This document shows, piece by piece, positions 1-35,953 of a stretch of DNA of 64,000 nt. Position 1 is the first letter of the stretch. Each line of letters begins with the position of its first letter. The position numbers and the translations under genes were made by a program. This stretch comes from Cymbidium sinense (taxonomy: Eukaryota > Streptophyta > Magnoliopsida > Asparagales > Orchidaceae), in contig CM038215.1 in the NCBI GenBank assembly GCA_021442155.1, positions 278,554,413 to 278,618,412 on the forward strand, read 5' to 3'. Under the pieces are notes generated by a model that searched no databases, was not told the DNA's origin, and worked only from the letters and a program-made list of their open reading frames with translations.

Positions 1-1243
1 AGATGCGTGGATATCGAAATTCATTGAACAAATCCAGAGATTAGTGAAGCGAATTTTCTTGTAGATCAGAGGGTATTATTCGGATTATAGATACTGGTGA
101 TGCGATGTTGAGACAATAAATTTCTGAGGAGCTCATCGAGCGGGATATCTTTCATCCGGTAGTTCAAAAAATGTATAAAGATTTAAAAGCATTTTGGTGT
201 GGTATGAAGAAAGAGATGAATATGTTCTAAATGTCGCTGATTGTTAAAGGCGAGCATCAGCGTGGATTATTCTGATTCATTACTATATCTGAGTGGAAGT
301 GGGAAAATCGATGGATTTTGTTATGGGATTTCTAGATCCAGAGTCGTGATAGATCTGGGTTGTTGTGGATAGATTGATTCGCTCATTTCTTCTTAAACAG
401 AGCAATTGATTGATAAATTGTCAGAATTATATGTTAAAGAAATTGTAAAACTTGGTGCTCAAAGTGATCGTCTAACGAGATGGTAGATTTACTTCGGTAT
501 GGAAAGAATTGAGAGGCTTGGCACAGTTACACTTAAGTCACATCCATCAGCTGATGACAATCGAAGAACAATTCAAGTCTGAAGATTTGTTGAGGTTATG
601 TGTTTTGGATTTTGGAGATAGGCGGAAGATCATATTCTATGATCGAGTTTCTTACAATAAATTCTGCCAATATTAGATGGCTCATTATGAAGCATTGTAT
701 GGTCAGTGTAGAACTCCATTAAGTTGGGTCGAAGTGGGAGAAAGACAGCTATTAGGTCGAGTTGGTTGATCAATTCTGAGGATTAATCAGATAGATTGAA
801 AACTTTCGGGATCGTCAGTGTAATACTTAAAAGCGTAGAATTTCAAGTTGGAGAATTTGTATTTTTAAAGTCAAACTATGAAAGAAATTTTGGTCGGAGG
901 TAAATTCCACATGGGACCTTTTGAAATCATTGAAAGGATCAATATATGGCTACACTTTGCATATGAATTGCATTAGCGTGTTCACATTTCAATGTTGAAA
1001 ATGGATCAATCTGAGCGAGATTCCATATACAAAGTTTGAAATCTGACATTTGACTTATACATTGGAGGAAAAGATTTTAGAATTTGATGTAAAGAGATTA
1101 AGAAACAGATAAATTTCCTATGTTAAAATTAAATGGAAGCAGAGCCGTCAAAAGAAGTACTTGGGAGGTTGAGCAAAGTTTCCTTCTGTTTGAATGATTG
1201 AGAGAAATTTTGAGGACGAAATTTTTGTTTAAGAGGGGGAAAT
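1..1243 (+). pseudogene. Ty3/gypsy chromovirus integrase and chromodomain (decayed, partial)
   Basis: Relic of the C-terminal part of a gypsy pol polyprotein; the rest lies left of the window. Recognisable in order, across several frames, are the end of the integrase zinc-binding domain (FWCGMKKEM at about 189-218), the first catalytic Asp in MDFVMGF (Asp codon 314-316), the second Asp region (SDRLTR, Asp codon 466-468), a damaged third-acid region (RRTIQV near 565-580, where the usual Glu before RT is lost by a missing base), the MAHYEALYG and CRTPLSWVEVGE segments (about 675-745), then a chromodomain-like tail and the FEDEIF-type end at about 1208-1230. Multiple stops and frameshifts rule out function. 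This domain order, with integrase then chromodomain just before the polypurine tract, is typical of Tekay/Del-type chromoviruses. The relic is antisense to SEC5. Confidence 0.85.
1231..1242 (+). other. Polypurine tract of the chromovirus
   Basis: The purine-only run AAGAGGGGGAAA ends one base before the TGTAATATCC that starts the LTR, and it follows the end of the pol frame. This is the expected plus-strand primer site of an LTR retrotransposon. It fixes the orientation and the internal boundary of the LTR. Confidence 0.75.
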
Positions 1244-3000
1244 TGTAATATCCATTATTTCCTAATTAATTATTGTTTAAGCTAATTAAATCGTTATTCT
1301 TGTAGCACTCTTGTAGCAATCCACTTTACTTAGCGTCGGCGGGATTAAAGCCTCGACGCGTGTATGGTAGGATCGATCGAAGGTAATTTTATTTCCTTCC
1401 TCGCGCTATTCATTTCACCACGCGAGTTCTTCGTTTCCTCCTTTCCCTTCCGCGCCGGCATCGGCCGTTAGCTCCGTGACGAAGCGGAACGTAGTCCCTT
1501 CCACATCGGCGACGGAGCTCCGTAGCTGATCTGCGCTTCGGCCGTAACCCTTCGCTGGACTGCCGCTCGGTGGAAGCGAATTCCTTCGTCGTTGGGAACG
1601 CGTCCGTAAGTAGCGCCGCGGGTTGAAATCCAGTGTTCGGTTTGAAATCCAGGTGAACCGTCGGCTCGACTCGTGACCGTCTTTCGGATTCTGCTGGCCG
1701 TCGGAAACTTAAGGAATTTTGTAAGTTCTTAATTTCTTTCTCTCCCTTTCTTGACTTCCTTGGCGTTGAAATCGTGATTGAGTTCCGAGCGTTTTGGGCT
1801 GTAGGTGAGTGGTAAATTATTGAGGGGGATTTGGATTGGCAGTGTTTGTTAATTTTAGTTTTTTTTACTTTAAGCAGGTATTAATAGTGACGTTAGGAGA
1901 TTTCTTTGGAGATTACTTTGGAATTACTCAGGTGTTTAAACATGAGGAAATCAATTTCGTAAGATTGGTGTTTCATTATGTTTCATTTATGAGTTGTATG
2001 TTATAGAATTTTGAAGAGTTATTTCATTATAGGTTGTGTTCGAGGAGGAATCGAGGTCCGACCTGGCTTGAAAATTGAGGTGACATAATTCTTGTAAATT
2101 GATTTACATACATGTATGCTTGTTCTACTTCAGTATAAATTGTATGAATGACATGGATTTACGTATTGAATATCGTCATATTGAATAAATCTAAATGTTT
2201 ATTATTTGGCCTCGTAGATTAATGATTCTGATGTGTCGGTAGTTTGATTTTTGGCGTATAGAAATATTTTAATATATGTTGTAAAAGGCGATGTAATGAT
2301 AAAATGTCGAGGAAAATTGTGATAGGAAGAGGTATATTCTGAGTCTGCGAATAGAAAAGTTCGGCGAGATGAGTGATTAGGGGATCTTAGTATCCCCCAT
2401 TTGTTGAGTTGGTAGTTAAATTTGTCCGGCAGTGCGGTATTGATTTAGAGTATGGTTCTACCTTCTGACTTTCTTTAGTAGAGTGGCGACTTATGAATGA
2501 AAGTCAAACCTATGATTATAAATACATTTCTAGAAAATGATTTGATATCGGCGAAATGAAAATCATTCGGCGTTGATTGATTGATTATGCTATTATTCGT
2601 TATATTATTACTACTCTGACATTGTTGATTCTGATGTTACATTCTTGCGGCGATTACCTACAGTTCTTTTCTGATTTTCAAATTTACATATGCTGCGGTT
2701 GTTTCTCTTTATTGTCTTGAGAGCTTTTTAGCATTCTTGTCTCTAAACTTTAACTTATGATCTTCTGGTTGAAAATTTCGAAAAAGGTATGGGTAGAAAG
2801 TCTTTTGTTAGTGTATAGTTTGGAAGCTTAAAGTTTTTTAGACGTCTAAATTAAATGTCTTTGTTCTCAGTATTTATTTAAGATTTCGCTTAGGTAAATG
2901 TGATATGAATTAAGTTAAGTGGTATATGAATTGTAAATAGTTTAGTGATGATTTGATTAGATACACTTTCACTGGTTGCTGTAGAGTTGGAGCGTGTCAT
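1244..3000 (+). mobile_element. 3' LTR of the chromovirus (right end approximate)
   Basis: The LTR begins with TGTAATATCC immediately after the polypurine tract. A GC- and CpG-rich block at about 1330-1700 looks like the transcribed R/U5 part. The AT-rich remainder continues to near 3000. I could not fix the right end: no 5' LTR is present for comparison and no target-site duplication can be tested, so 3000 is only an estimate. The element lies 0.8 kb downstream of SEC5 exon 7, in what should be intron 7 if the gene continues to the left. Confidence 0.6.
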
Positions 3001-3816
3001 TAATCTATGTCCGTCATCATCTTATTCATTCACAACAGTTATAGCGTAAAGAAATCATCAGTGTAAAAAACATATTTAACAAAAAAAAAAAAAATTGGTA
3101 AGAAAAGTAAAGTTGAATGTAAAAAACCCAAACCTAAGAGAATTAGAATAAATATTGAAATGACAACCATAACCTCACTCTAATGCTATGTAAAAAATAA
3201 AATAATGGAGAAAACTTTGTAGAAAATAAAACAATGAAGAATAACTCTAAAAAATTTTATTGCTCTCATTTTGCATAAGAGGAAAAACATATCTACATCT
3301 CTAAGAGGCATTACAAAATACAAATAAATTAAAAAATGGAGGTGGGGGAATAAGAAATTGTTTGTAGCCCTATAAGAAGGCACATGTATTGCAATCTGAA
3401 GACAATAGAGTAATTGATCTGACAGTAAAAAATTTTGATCTGTGTCTTAAGCTCTTTATTATGATTGGAGAGTGAGTAGGTCTCATCATAGAAGAGAGTG
3501 TGTGGAGTAATACTATAGCACACTACAGTACCACACTATAGTAACCAAAAATCCAACATGTACCAAACAAGAAATCCAAAAAGAGCTTAATCGAGAAAAT
3601 TTGCAGTATATAAAATTCATCAAGGCAATCAAACATGAGAGAATAAGCCATCCTCAATAGGATCATCATCATTAGCAAAATGAACTAATAAACAAAAAAT
3701 AAGAAATAAAACAACATCAATATATATAATTTGCATTCTTAATAAATATAACTCTAAAATTAGTATCAAAATCTTAGTTGAATATACCACACTTAGAAGG
3801 ATCAAGATTACCTTAC
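3001..3816. other. Sequence downstream of SEC5 exon 7 (start of intron 7), no gene seen
   Basis: This is AT-rich sequence with an A14 run at 3081-3094. I searched the minus strand for the next expected SEC5 segment (the conserved LLLELEPE stretch) and did not find it. The next exon must be left of the window, or the gene is interrupted by the retroelement. The short open frames here have no recognisable content. Confidence 0.5.
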
Positions 3817-26530
<22,714 letters not shown>

Positions 26531-26713
26531 GGGTAACGGGGATTATTTTCTCCGGCGATCTAAGTCGGATCTGACGTTGAGTCGAAGAAAAAAAGAGAAG
26601 GGGAAGGTGAGAAGAACTTGTAATGATGGTGGAAGGGGAATGCGGGGTGGGGTATAGCGACGGAGAATCGCTTCCATTTTCAATATGACACCTTGCATTT
26701 CTGGTATTTATTA
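26531..26713 (-). promoter_or_regulatory. SEC5 5' UTR and core promoter candidate
   Basis: Upstream of the SEC5 ATG is a pyrimidine-rich leader (CTTCTCTTTTT-type on the minus strand, about 26540-26650). A weak TATA-like TAATAAATA lies at 26713-26705, about 175 nt upstream of the ATG. Transcription probably starts near 26670-26680. GC content rises here relative to the flanking DNA, as is usual at a plant gene start. There is no experimental support. Confidence 0.35.
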
Positions 26714-27808
26714 ATTCCTTTAGACAAGAGAAACGAATTCTAAAATGAGGGGTTTACTTACATACATACCAACTTATTATTATCTATTGATATATCAAAT
26801 GTTTAAAGTTTTATATTTATTTATATAACATTCAAATGCTATTTAGTTCCTATCTTCTCAATGTAGCATAAATCAAATCCTTTAATTTCAAAATTTTTGT
26901 TGTTTGATTTATTGCATTTGAAATACAATATATGTTGAGTGTGTATTTAAAATACATTCTTTAGTTTAGATTTGATGTATTTAAAATTTATCAAATTAGA
27001 GTAATTTCTAAATAGTAAATACATTGTTCGTTGTAAAAGGAAATAAGTTGTTTTCACTTTTTTGCTAGCCCATCACATCGCCTATTCACCACATCACTGC
27101 CACCTACATGCTCACCATCGGCTACGATTACTTAATAAAAAAATAAACTCTTGCAATTGGAGAGTTTCAACCAAATAATATAAAGTATTCAAAATGTTTC
27201 AATTTACTCTTTATATCAAATTACCAATCAAACAGCTTCTAAATCTTAATATTATATAAAAATATCACTATTTTTTTATACACACCTATTCATACATATA
27301 TTTCAATGTAATTATGACATTAAAGAGTTATATGAGTAAATAAAAAAAAATTAAGTGGTTGATATTTAAATATATAAAAATTGTGTGGTGTGCATGTAAA
27401 TCTACTTTCTTAAAAACATAACTTGTTTTGTTGATGGTCCATTCTTATAAGCATAAAACTTAATATGCAGATAAATTGTAATTAGTAAATTTACTAACAA
27501 ATTTAAAAAAAAAAATTATCCTTTTCTTCACCTTTGATCAAATGTTTGACTTTGGCCTAGTTTGTTTTCATTTTATTTTATGTTTCATCATGAACAAAAA
27601 ATATCGCGTGGTCTTGTTTTTAGAAGTTTAAGGGCTTTTTTTCTATATATAAAAATTAAGCCTTCTAACCTTGCCATTGAAAATAGCTTACATAAAGTTC
27701 TTTCAAAAATTACCCTTCTTATGATCAAATTATTCATGAGATCCTATGCAAGATCTCAAATATACTAAATTGTGGCATTATTGCTTAGATCATGAACCTA
27801 TATAATAT
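26714..27808. other. SEC5 upstream region, no gene seen
   Basis: AT-rich sequence between the SEC5 promoter and the large retrotransposon. The 68-codon frame at 27562-27768 has no recognisable content. The five bases before the LTR, AATAT (27804-27808), are the candidate target-site duplication of copy A. Confidence 0.45.
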
Positions 27809-28959
27809 TGTTGACCTCACTTTTGGAGTGAGCTCTCAACTTCCTCATCATAGATCCATGACTCTTATAGACACTAAGAGTTCCTTAGTCTTAAGACATT
27901 TATAGCGATTAGGTGAATACTTAACCTAAACCTAGAGACTTAGAAGAGTTAGTCATAGGAATAGGTTAGGCCTTAGGGATTTAGGAAGACTTGCCTACCT
28001 TATAACCTTAAACTCAATCCTTGCTTCATTCCTCAAGCCAAACCTCAAATTTAAACCCAAATCATAAATCTAATTTTAAATCAAATGATTGAAATCCATG
28101 ATCAAATTCAAATTCCAAAACCCTCCCTAAGCTCTTTGATTTTGTCTTAGGGACTTAACCTGAACCAAATTCAAATTAAACCCAATTCAATTGATTTTCT
28201 TAAATATCAAATTCAATCTCAAATCAAATTCCAACCTAAATTCCAAATCAGAGGACTTCAAATCCAAAATCGAATTCAAATTCCAAATCCCTTCCCAAAC
28301 AATATGAACCACCTTCATATGCTTAGCCAAAACCTCCTTTAAACCAAATAAAACTTGGTTGATTTTTTTATAAATCAATCATTCCTTCTTTTATATTCAC
28401 AAATATAAATGAAATCCAAATTCAAATTTTCAAATCAAATCAAACCAAATCAAGACCTTTCTTAAGCCACATGGACTTACCTCCATAAGCTCAATCAAAT
28501 CTAAACCTAAATTACCCCAAACTTAATTGATTTCTTTATAAATCAATTATTCCATCATTTATATTCAAAAATATAAATGAAACACACTTTCCCATTTACC
28601 AGAAATAAATCAAACTAAATCAATTCCGTACTTAAGCCCTTTTGACCTACATCCTTAAATTTGATCAAATTTGCTTCCAAATTACTCCAAACCAAGTGAT
28701 TTTCTCATAAATCATTTATATCTTCATTTATATTCCCAAATATAAATGAAATATAAATCCAAATGATCAAAACAAAACCCAAATCAAATCAAATTTCCAA
28801 TTTTAACCTTTTTAGCTAATTTCTTGAACTTGGCTAAATGATACCCAAATCAACTCAAAACCTATGGATTTCTTCATGATTCAACCATTCATTCAATCAT
28901 TATTCCAATTATAAACACAAACTACAATTATCAAATCAAATCCAAATCAACTCAAGTCA

Positions 28960-29900
28960 AGCTCATGTTGACCCCTTTTGACTTGAAAATTATCATATGA
29001 ACCAAAATATATTTGACTCCACTATACTCGAATCAAGCCAAAACTAAACCAATTGACCCATTTAGGTCCACTTGACCCAAAGTGACCTAAAGACCCTTTT
29101 TGAGTCAAGTTCTAATCCAACTCAAATTGGATTGAACTAAGCTCACCCAAACCTCATATCATGATCAACAACCATCCTAAGGTGATCAACTACCTTGAAT
29201 TGGGTCAAATCAAGTCAACTTGGTCCTTTGACCATATCAACCTTTAGTCCAAATGAAACCTGAACTAGCCAAAACCCACCATATACCAAATTGATTGAAA
29301 CCATTTATTCAAACCCATTCATAATCAATGATTGAACATGAACAAAGCCTCAATTGAGCCAAACCAAGTCCAATTGGCCATTTGACATAAGTTGACCCAA
29401 ATTGGCCTAAAAGTCAAAAATGGGTCAAATCTCAATTTGATCCAAATTGATTGCAACCAATGGCTCAAGTTCATTCCAAATAATTTATTGAACTTGACCA
29501 AAGCCATGATTGAGCTCAATTTGACCAATTGGTCAACTTGACCCAACTAGCCCAAATTGACCTAAAAGTCAAATTGGTCAAAATCCAAATTAAACCCAAA
29601 TCAAACTAAATCAAAACCTACAATCATTTTCAATTAACCAACTGAACATAAACCAACACCTAACCTAACCCAATTTGGTCAAATTGGTCAAATTGGTCAA
29701 CTTAGCCCATTTGACCTATTTGAATCTAAATGAGCTAAAATTAAACTTAAGCCAAATTAATCAAAACCATTTAAGCCAAAACTCATCAAAACATCATTTG
29801 AACCTAACCCAAGCACTGGTTTGACTCAATTTGATCAATTGGTCAACTGAACCCAACTTAACCCATTTGACCATATGAAGCCAAACCACCCCAAATCAAC
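28960..29900 (+). promoter_or_regulatory. TTGACC/GGTCAA-rich block in LTR A
   Basis: Dense repeats of TTGACC, TTGACT and the complement GGTCAA are present, including a perfect 16-bp palindrome TTGACCAATTGGTCAA (29521-29536) and three direct GGTCAAATT units near 29678-29700. TTGAC[CT] is the W-box bound by WRKY transcription factors. The same block is present at 41160-42290 and 62590-63740. Binding is an inference from the motif only. Confidence 0.5.
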
Positions 29901-32812
29901 CCATGGTACCTTAGGAGCTGGCCAAACCTGACCCAAACCAACCCTAGATCATTCCCAAACCAGCTCAAATCCAAGTGGGATGCAATCCAAGGGGATTAAC
30001 CATTGGACAAGCCTCCCCACATTGGATTATTGCCATAAGAGGTAAGGTCCACTCTCCCATCACCTTGATAGCCATCCCATTGCCAAATGGGGTATGCCTA
30101 GCCTCCCTAGCCCACCATAGAACCATTAGGATCTGCCATGGACCAAAGGGAGGTGAGCCAAGTCACCTCCCTTCATACCCGAGCACCCAAAGGACCAACC
30201 CAACTCAATCCTCCCATATCTTGCCTGGAGCTCCTTGCCATAACTTTCTCCACTCCTAGAGAGCCACGTGGAGCTGACGGCGACCCCTCCGACGCCTCGA
30301 CGACAGCGAATCAGCAAAATTTTAGGGACGGATCCCGTTTGTCCATCACACTTGATTCCAGGGTATAATCCCTCAATTCGAGTGGAAATTGTCCTTCAAT
30401 TCAAATTGCAAGTGTCATAATTTGCACTATCTAAGCCCCCAAGTGAGAAAAAAAATCCCTCGTAGCATTTTCAAACCTTCCTAAGCCTCCCTCGATCAGA
30501 ATTCCTCTCTCCCATGCGAAACCAAAATAGGGGAGGGTGCTTCCGATTCATACTTCTTCTTCACTCCATCAAACTTCAATTAAACTCATACACACCATCA
30601 CCACACCTCGTCGAGCAACACCAAACCATTTCCCAAGCTTCCAAGCCACCAGAAGTCATACTTTGATCAAGATTGAACGTCAAATAGGAGAAGCTTGGTC
30701 TATAGAGCAATCTACCTCAAATCAAAGCTCGTGCGGCTCAACAGGGCTTCGTTTCTATTAAACGAAGCTATGTTAGTCGATCTCACCGTAGGACATTAGC
30801 TCCGGTGCGATAATTTCTCAAAACTGATCCTTGAATGAAAAGTGGTTGGTCATTTTTAAAGGAAACTTTCATGTCATGAGATCTTAACCATTGGATGTGT
30901 TCGTCTCCTCTTTCTGATGGTGTGGGATTAATTTGATCTCAATCTGAGCTCTGGTGAGCTCAGATCGAATGGAGAAAAATGGACGGTATTCGTCTTTCAC
31001 CATTCGTGAAGGAGACCGATCACTGGCCATCTATTATGCGTGGTCAGAATGGACGATCCTAATCCGATCACGTTAGATCCACCTCTGTTTCCTCCTTAAC
31101 CAGATCTGGCGGGCCGATCTTAGATCATATGGTCCGAAAGCGCGTGAAATCGGTCGACTTTTGATTTGACAACTTAAATATTCTATCCCATCATGCCATG
31201 AGGAAAGCACGCACCGCATTAGCAGCCACATGGTGCCGACGAGATTAAGGGTTAATTATACCTATTTTAATTAATTTTTAAGGCATAATCTTCCTAAAAT
31301 CATAAGTAATCCTAGAAAATCCAAAAAATATAAATGAGGGCTCATTTTAAAGGTATTTTAGAGGAAAATCCCAAAAAAATATTATTAATTTATTTTGAAT
31401 AATAATTTTTACTTAATTAAGGTTTAATTAAAAATTTAATTAGTTGAATTACTCTCTGATTAATCATCCAATTAATTTCAAATTTTTCACCGATGTTTAG
31501 GGGGATGACCTCTACCTCTCCTACTTTTCTTGGGATTTATTGGATAGTTAATTAGAGAAATCAATGGATTAAGACTTAATTACTCTTCAACCTTAATTAA
31601 TAATAATTAAGCAAATGAACAGTGAATTAATTAATTAATTAAGCTTATTGCCATCTGTTAACAATGAAAAGTCTTAGGGAAATGATTTGGGTTTATTCCT
31701 TATGACCACTTCGTTAAGCCTCTTCATTTGTTTCAAATTTATTAAAGCTTAATTAATTAATTAGCCACTTGATTAATCAACTAAAAGAAAGGATATATAA
31801 TTATTTCAGAGCCTCATTAGTTGTTTGAAATGACTTAAAGATTGGGATTGAGGCCTCTTCCTTGATCTCTTTCCCTTAGTTAATTTCATCATCCTAATTA
31901 AAAGATATAATCAAAGAATTTAATTAACCAATTAAGGGCTTAATTAAATTAATTTAAAATCTATTCATTCATAACCTTCTTTAATCAATCTTGGGTATCT
32001 CTTTGGGTGTTCAATAACTTAAAGAGAAAGCTAATGAAATTATGGTTAGTTCACATGAGTGAAAAAAAATCATAGTAATTAAGTAGTCCTTCAAGCAATT
32101 AACTATCTAAATTATGAGCCAATTGTATTAGGCCCCTTTTATTTCTTAGGAGCATTGCTAATTTTTCATGTGGTTGCATCTCTTGTTGGCTCATCATTAC
32201 TTAGTTAATTAGCTTAATGTGATGTAAGTAAAGGTTAATTAATTGATTTAATTCATACTTTAACCTAATTAAGACAAAGAAATAAACTTAATTGCTTTTC
32301 ATTGAATCACATTAACTCACATATGGGGAATGAGATTAGGATTAACAAACTTCTTTCACATTTCTTAAATCAATCAAACATAAAGATTAAAAATGGCTTT
32401 AAGAAACTTTGATTTATTTTAAATGAGTTGTTTAATATGATTTTCCTTGGGACTTAGTTAGATTAAATGAAATTGCATGCTTGTGTTTCTTTATTTCTTT
32501 CCAATCATGTTAAAATATTTTATGACATTTATAGTCATGCATTCACTTCTTTCAAATTAATTAAATGAAAAATGATTTATTTTATATCAATTTATATGTG
32601 TTGACTTAATTAGAAATATGTGTGGCTATTATCACTATTAAATTTCAAATGTATTTTCAAAAGCTTATTAATGAATAGTAATATACACTATGACTTTAGT
32701 TACATATACATAGGAGATGCATGTGAATATAAGCTTAGTGTATGAAGTGAAGTCTCTTTCTTACATTCATGTGTTGATTTGCATAAGTTTGAATGTTAAT
32801 GGGTATATTACC

Positions 32813-33143
32813 GACATTCCAAGGACGATGCCTTTAAGTAGCCCCAAGGAGGTTCTCCACCCCCTCAAGAACAATGGCGACGTACTCCTTTGATTTCATT
32901 CTTATGCATCTTAACATTATATTTAAGATAGAACTTTAATTCTTTTACACAAATAAACCAATTCAATTAAAATGTTACTTTTGCATGGTTTCTATTTTTA
33001 TAGTTGCTTATACATCCATATGTATTTAAGAATAACGAGTATATTAGTTTGGAGTCTAGACATTCCGGGGACACACGACTTTAAGTTACCCCAAGAAGGT
33101 TCCTATCTCACTCCCCTGGTGCAGAACAATGGCATCGTACTTA
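32813..33143 (+). repeat. Internal duplication in LTR A
   Basis: A phrase of about 80 bp (ACATTCC, then CTTTAAGTAGCCCCAAG, GAACAATGGC, CGTACT) occurs at 32813-32889 and again at 33059-33143. LTR B has one clear counterpart (45237-45326). Confidence 0.6.
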
Positions 33144-34427
33144 CTTAAATTTTTTATACATTTGAATGTGTATTTAGCTATTGAATGAAAACCCCATTTT
33201 TTTCTATTAAAAGGACATGCATTCATACTTTGTTCAAATGGTTGGATTAATTAATCATATGATTTAGAGTTATTTTTTATGCTTTTGTATATGAATTTAG
33301 ATAGAGCTTTAAATTAATATGATGAAATAATTCAACCAAATGAAACATCAATTCCAAGTACATTTACTTACATTCATCATTTAAGTGTGCTAAGATATAA
33401 ATTGCATGTATAGGTATGTTCAGGACTTAATCATATGCATAATATATATGATAGAAAGAAATGAACAAACATGTGTTATGTGATAGTAATTAATTTCAAT
33501 TAATCTTAAGATATTTTTCTTATTGAATGAGATTATTTAAAGTGAACCTAAACCTATGATTAACTAAAACATGTAAAAAGCCATTCACTAAAAAGAATTG
33601 ATTAATTAATTTACTTTAGATATGACTTAAGGTAGGGATAAGAGAGAGTGATCCTCTCTTTTCTTCTCTTTATAACACTTAGTCATTTTGTGTAAGCCAA
33701 GATGAAATAAAAGAAAACATTAAGTATAATTTATAAATCAATTAAGCCATTTAAAGTGAAACCATCCTTCAAATTAAATCTCCTCATACTTAGAAAAATT
33801 CAACAAAGCTTAGTTAGGACATACCACACAAGCCTTAATACACATATATTAGATTAAGTCATCACTTATAGCTTTATGTTAGGGCAATGCATGGTTTGAT
33901 GTATGTTTATTTTGTGATATATTGTTGTAGACTGGATGTTAGGGTGTATACTTCGTAGATTGGATGTTAGGGCGTGATTAGCCTAATCATATTTTATGCA
34001 GGAGATTATGCTTAAGGGGTGCTTAAAATAAATATAAATGCTCTCTTCTCTAGGTTGCTTAACCTGTAAACATAATCTAAATTAGGATAGGTGGACTAGG
34101 TTACCAATGTGTAGGGTGCTAAATCCAAATTACTCATATAATTGCTTGGGTTGTATGGTTTATTTAGCTAACGCTTATTTTGCAAGTATAGTTAGATTTA
34201 TTTTTTCTATTTTTGATGTAATCTTGCATTAAGAATTTGGTTAAGTGTTATGTGGGCTAAGGATGAACATTGGCCAGAAGGTTTAATCCTGGGGTACCAT
34301 GTGATGCCTAGAAGCCTACCAATTCAAATTAAGTAAATCAAATGAAGAAATGGAGGGAGCATGAAAACTTGAAGACCCCCCATAACACTTATCATTTATA
34401 ATTTGTAATTATTCTTTCTATAAGTTG

Positions 34428-34435
34428 TATAAGAG
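34428..34435 (+). promoter_or_regulatory. Candidate TATA box of LTR A
   Basis: TATAAGAG, at the position equivalent to TATAAAGG in LTR B (46570-46577). Conservation between diverged copies is the main support. Confidence 0.35.
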
Positions 34436-35936
34436 CTAACCCATTTTTTTTTTTGTTGGTTGTACCTGACCGCACTAGCCTGTTATTCTTTCACGTTGAG
34501 TTTATAAATTTTTTGATGATTTATTTACATTATGCAATAGAAATGACATGTATTTTCTTAGTTTCTTCTTATATGATGATTTAATGTGTGGCCTGGATCC
34601 GCTTAAGCTCTTAGGTAAAAATAAACTTTTTACCTCAATCACAACTCATAATCTAATTTTCTAAATAACTCATAACCTCATTTAAAGCCAAGATATTAAA
34701 TCAAGATAATTAAAAGATTTAGCAACCCTTAGCTGAATGTTGTATGCTCAATGTGATGCTTGCATCTTCTACCACTCTTGTAAAATGAGGGCTCCCGTTC
34801 TTACACGCATGGGAACCGCTTGACCTATGAGAATAACTCATACTGATGGGGCTTCACCCTCTTCTCTCTTGATTTGGCCCATAACTCATTTCATCATACA
34901 TTTAGGCATATAAATCATATGGCCTGTGTCAAAATGAAGAGTCCAAAATTAAATAAAAATTGATAAAATTTGCATTAGACTAAGTTATTACTCATACCAC
35001 TCATGCTCTAGTCTCTTAGGGAGTGGATTTAAGAACTTTAGTTTCTTTATAAATAATAACAACCTAACTATCTTGAAAAATATGACTTGACTACATGATT
35101 TTAAAATATATGAGGAGTTAGCTGTCTGTCACTCTAGGCGATTATAAGTCCAACAGTCAGGTGATTTACCCTCTATTATGGAGGTAAACAATATACTCAC
35201 TTTTCACCTTAGATTTAGGATGCACTTTGGCACTCATTAAAGCTCTCTAGATTTAGGATATGATGTTGTTATTTTCCCTTGGGATACAAGCATAAATCCT
35301 CATCTCTTAGATATTTTCATAATCTTGTATTGTGAGATTATAAGTCATAGCTTTCTAATAAATTTTAACCCAAATACATAATTCTCCTCAATTTCAAATA
35401 TATAAAGCCCAACCATATGATAGTTTGGAATGCTCACTAGATTTTCTAGTATCATGAGCATCCCCTACTCATCTCCATTTGGCTTCATTAATAAGTCTCT
35501 CTTTTTGATCTAGCCCACTTGAATTTCCAAACATAGCCAATTTATTGATGGTCTTATCTTTGAATTCTTTGGAGGAAACAATTGCTGACTTTAATCAAGA
35601 GCATTCCTAAGGAACTCACCATCTTTAGGATGTAATTAACTAACTATTGGGGCTTGCCCCCATAGGGAACTTTAGAACTCGGTTTAAATAAACCCTACTT
35701 TATTCATCCATGTAAAGTAGGGGAAAATATCTGGTATATTCGAAGACCCATCATACCTTAAGAGTCATTATGAGGTGATTAGGTCCATCGTAAGGTAGTG
35801 ATTTCTATCTTTTGAGATAGTATACTATTCCTTAATGCTGTACCCAATCACCTCAATAAGTGCACCCTCAGATCTGCGTAGTGTCCCCCCCCCATATACA
35901 CACACATCATCTAAAAATAAACTCCATAGATTTTTA

Positions 35937-35953
35937 TCGTCCGCTGGGGATGG
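35937..35953 (+). other. Damaged primer-binding site of copy A
   Basis: The sequence GATTTTTATCG then TCCGCTGGGGATGG aligns with the copy B site GATTTTTCTGG then TGACTCCGCTGGGGA, but lacks about four bases in the middle. Reverse transcription primed from it would probably be impaired. Confidence 0.6.

Larger units (their letters stand above)
27809..35928 (+). repeat. LTR of copy A (~8.1 kb)
   Basis: Starts TGTTGACCTCACTTTTGGAG, matching the starts at 40244 and 61703 after unrelated upstream sequences, which fixes the left end. The right end (CCATA before GATTTTT) is set by alignment with copy B, where the primer-binding site follows. Inside are a simple-sequence, TTGACC-rich first part (28000-30100), a GC-richer segment (30150-31250) and a long AT-rich part. 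A TATAAGAG (34428-34435) corresponds to TATAAAGG in copy B. Short open frames here are not genes. Confidence 0.75.

Noticed and set aside
29975..30368. Overlapping frames of 94 and 76 codons in LTR A.
   Set aside because: They overlap each other and a frame on the other strand, and have no counterpart in LTR B.
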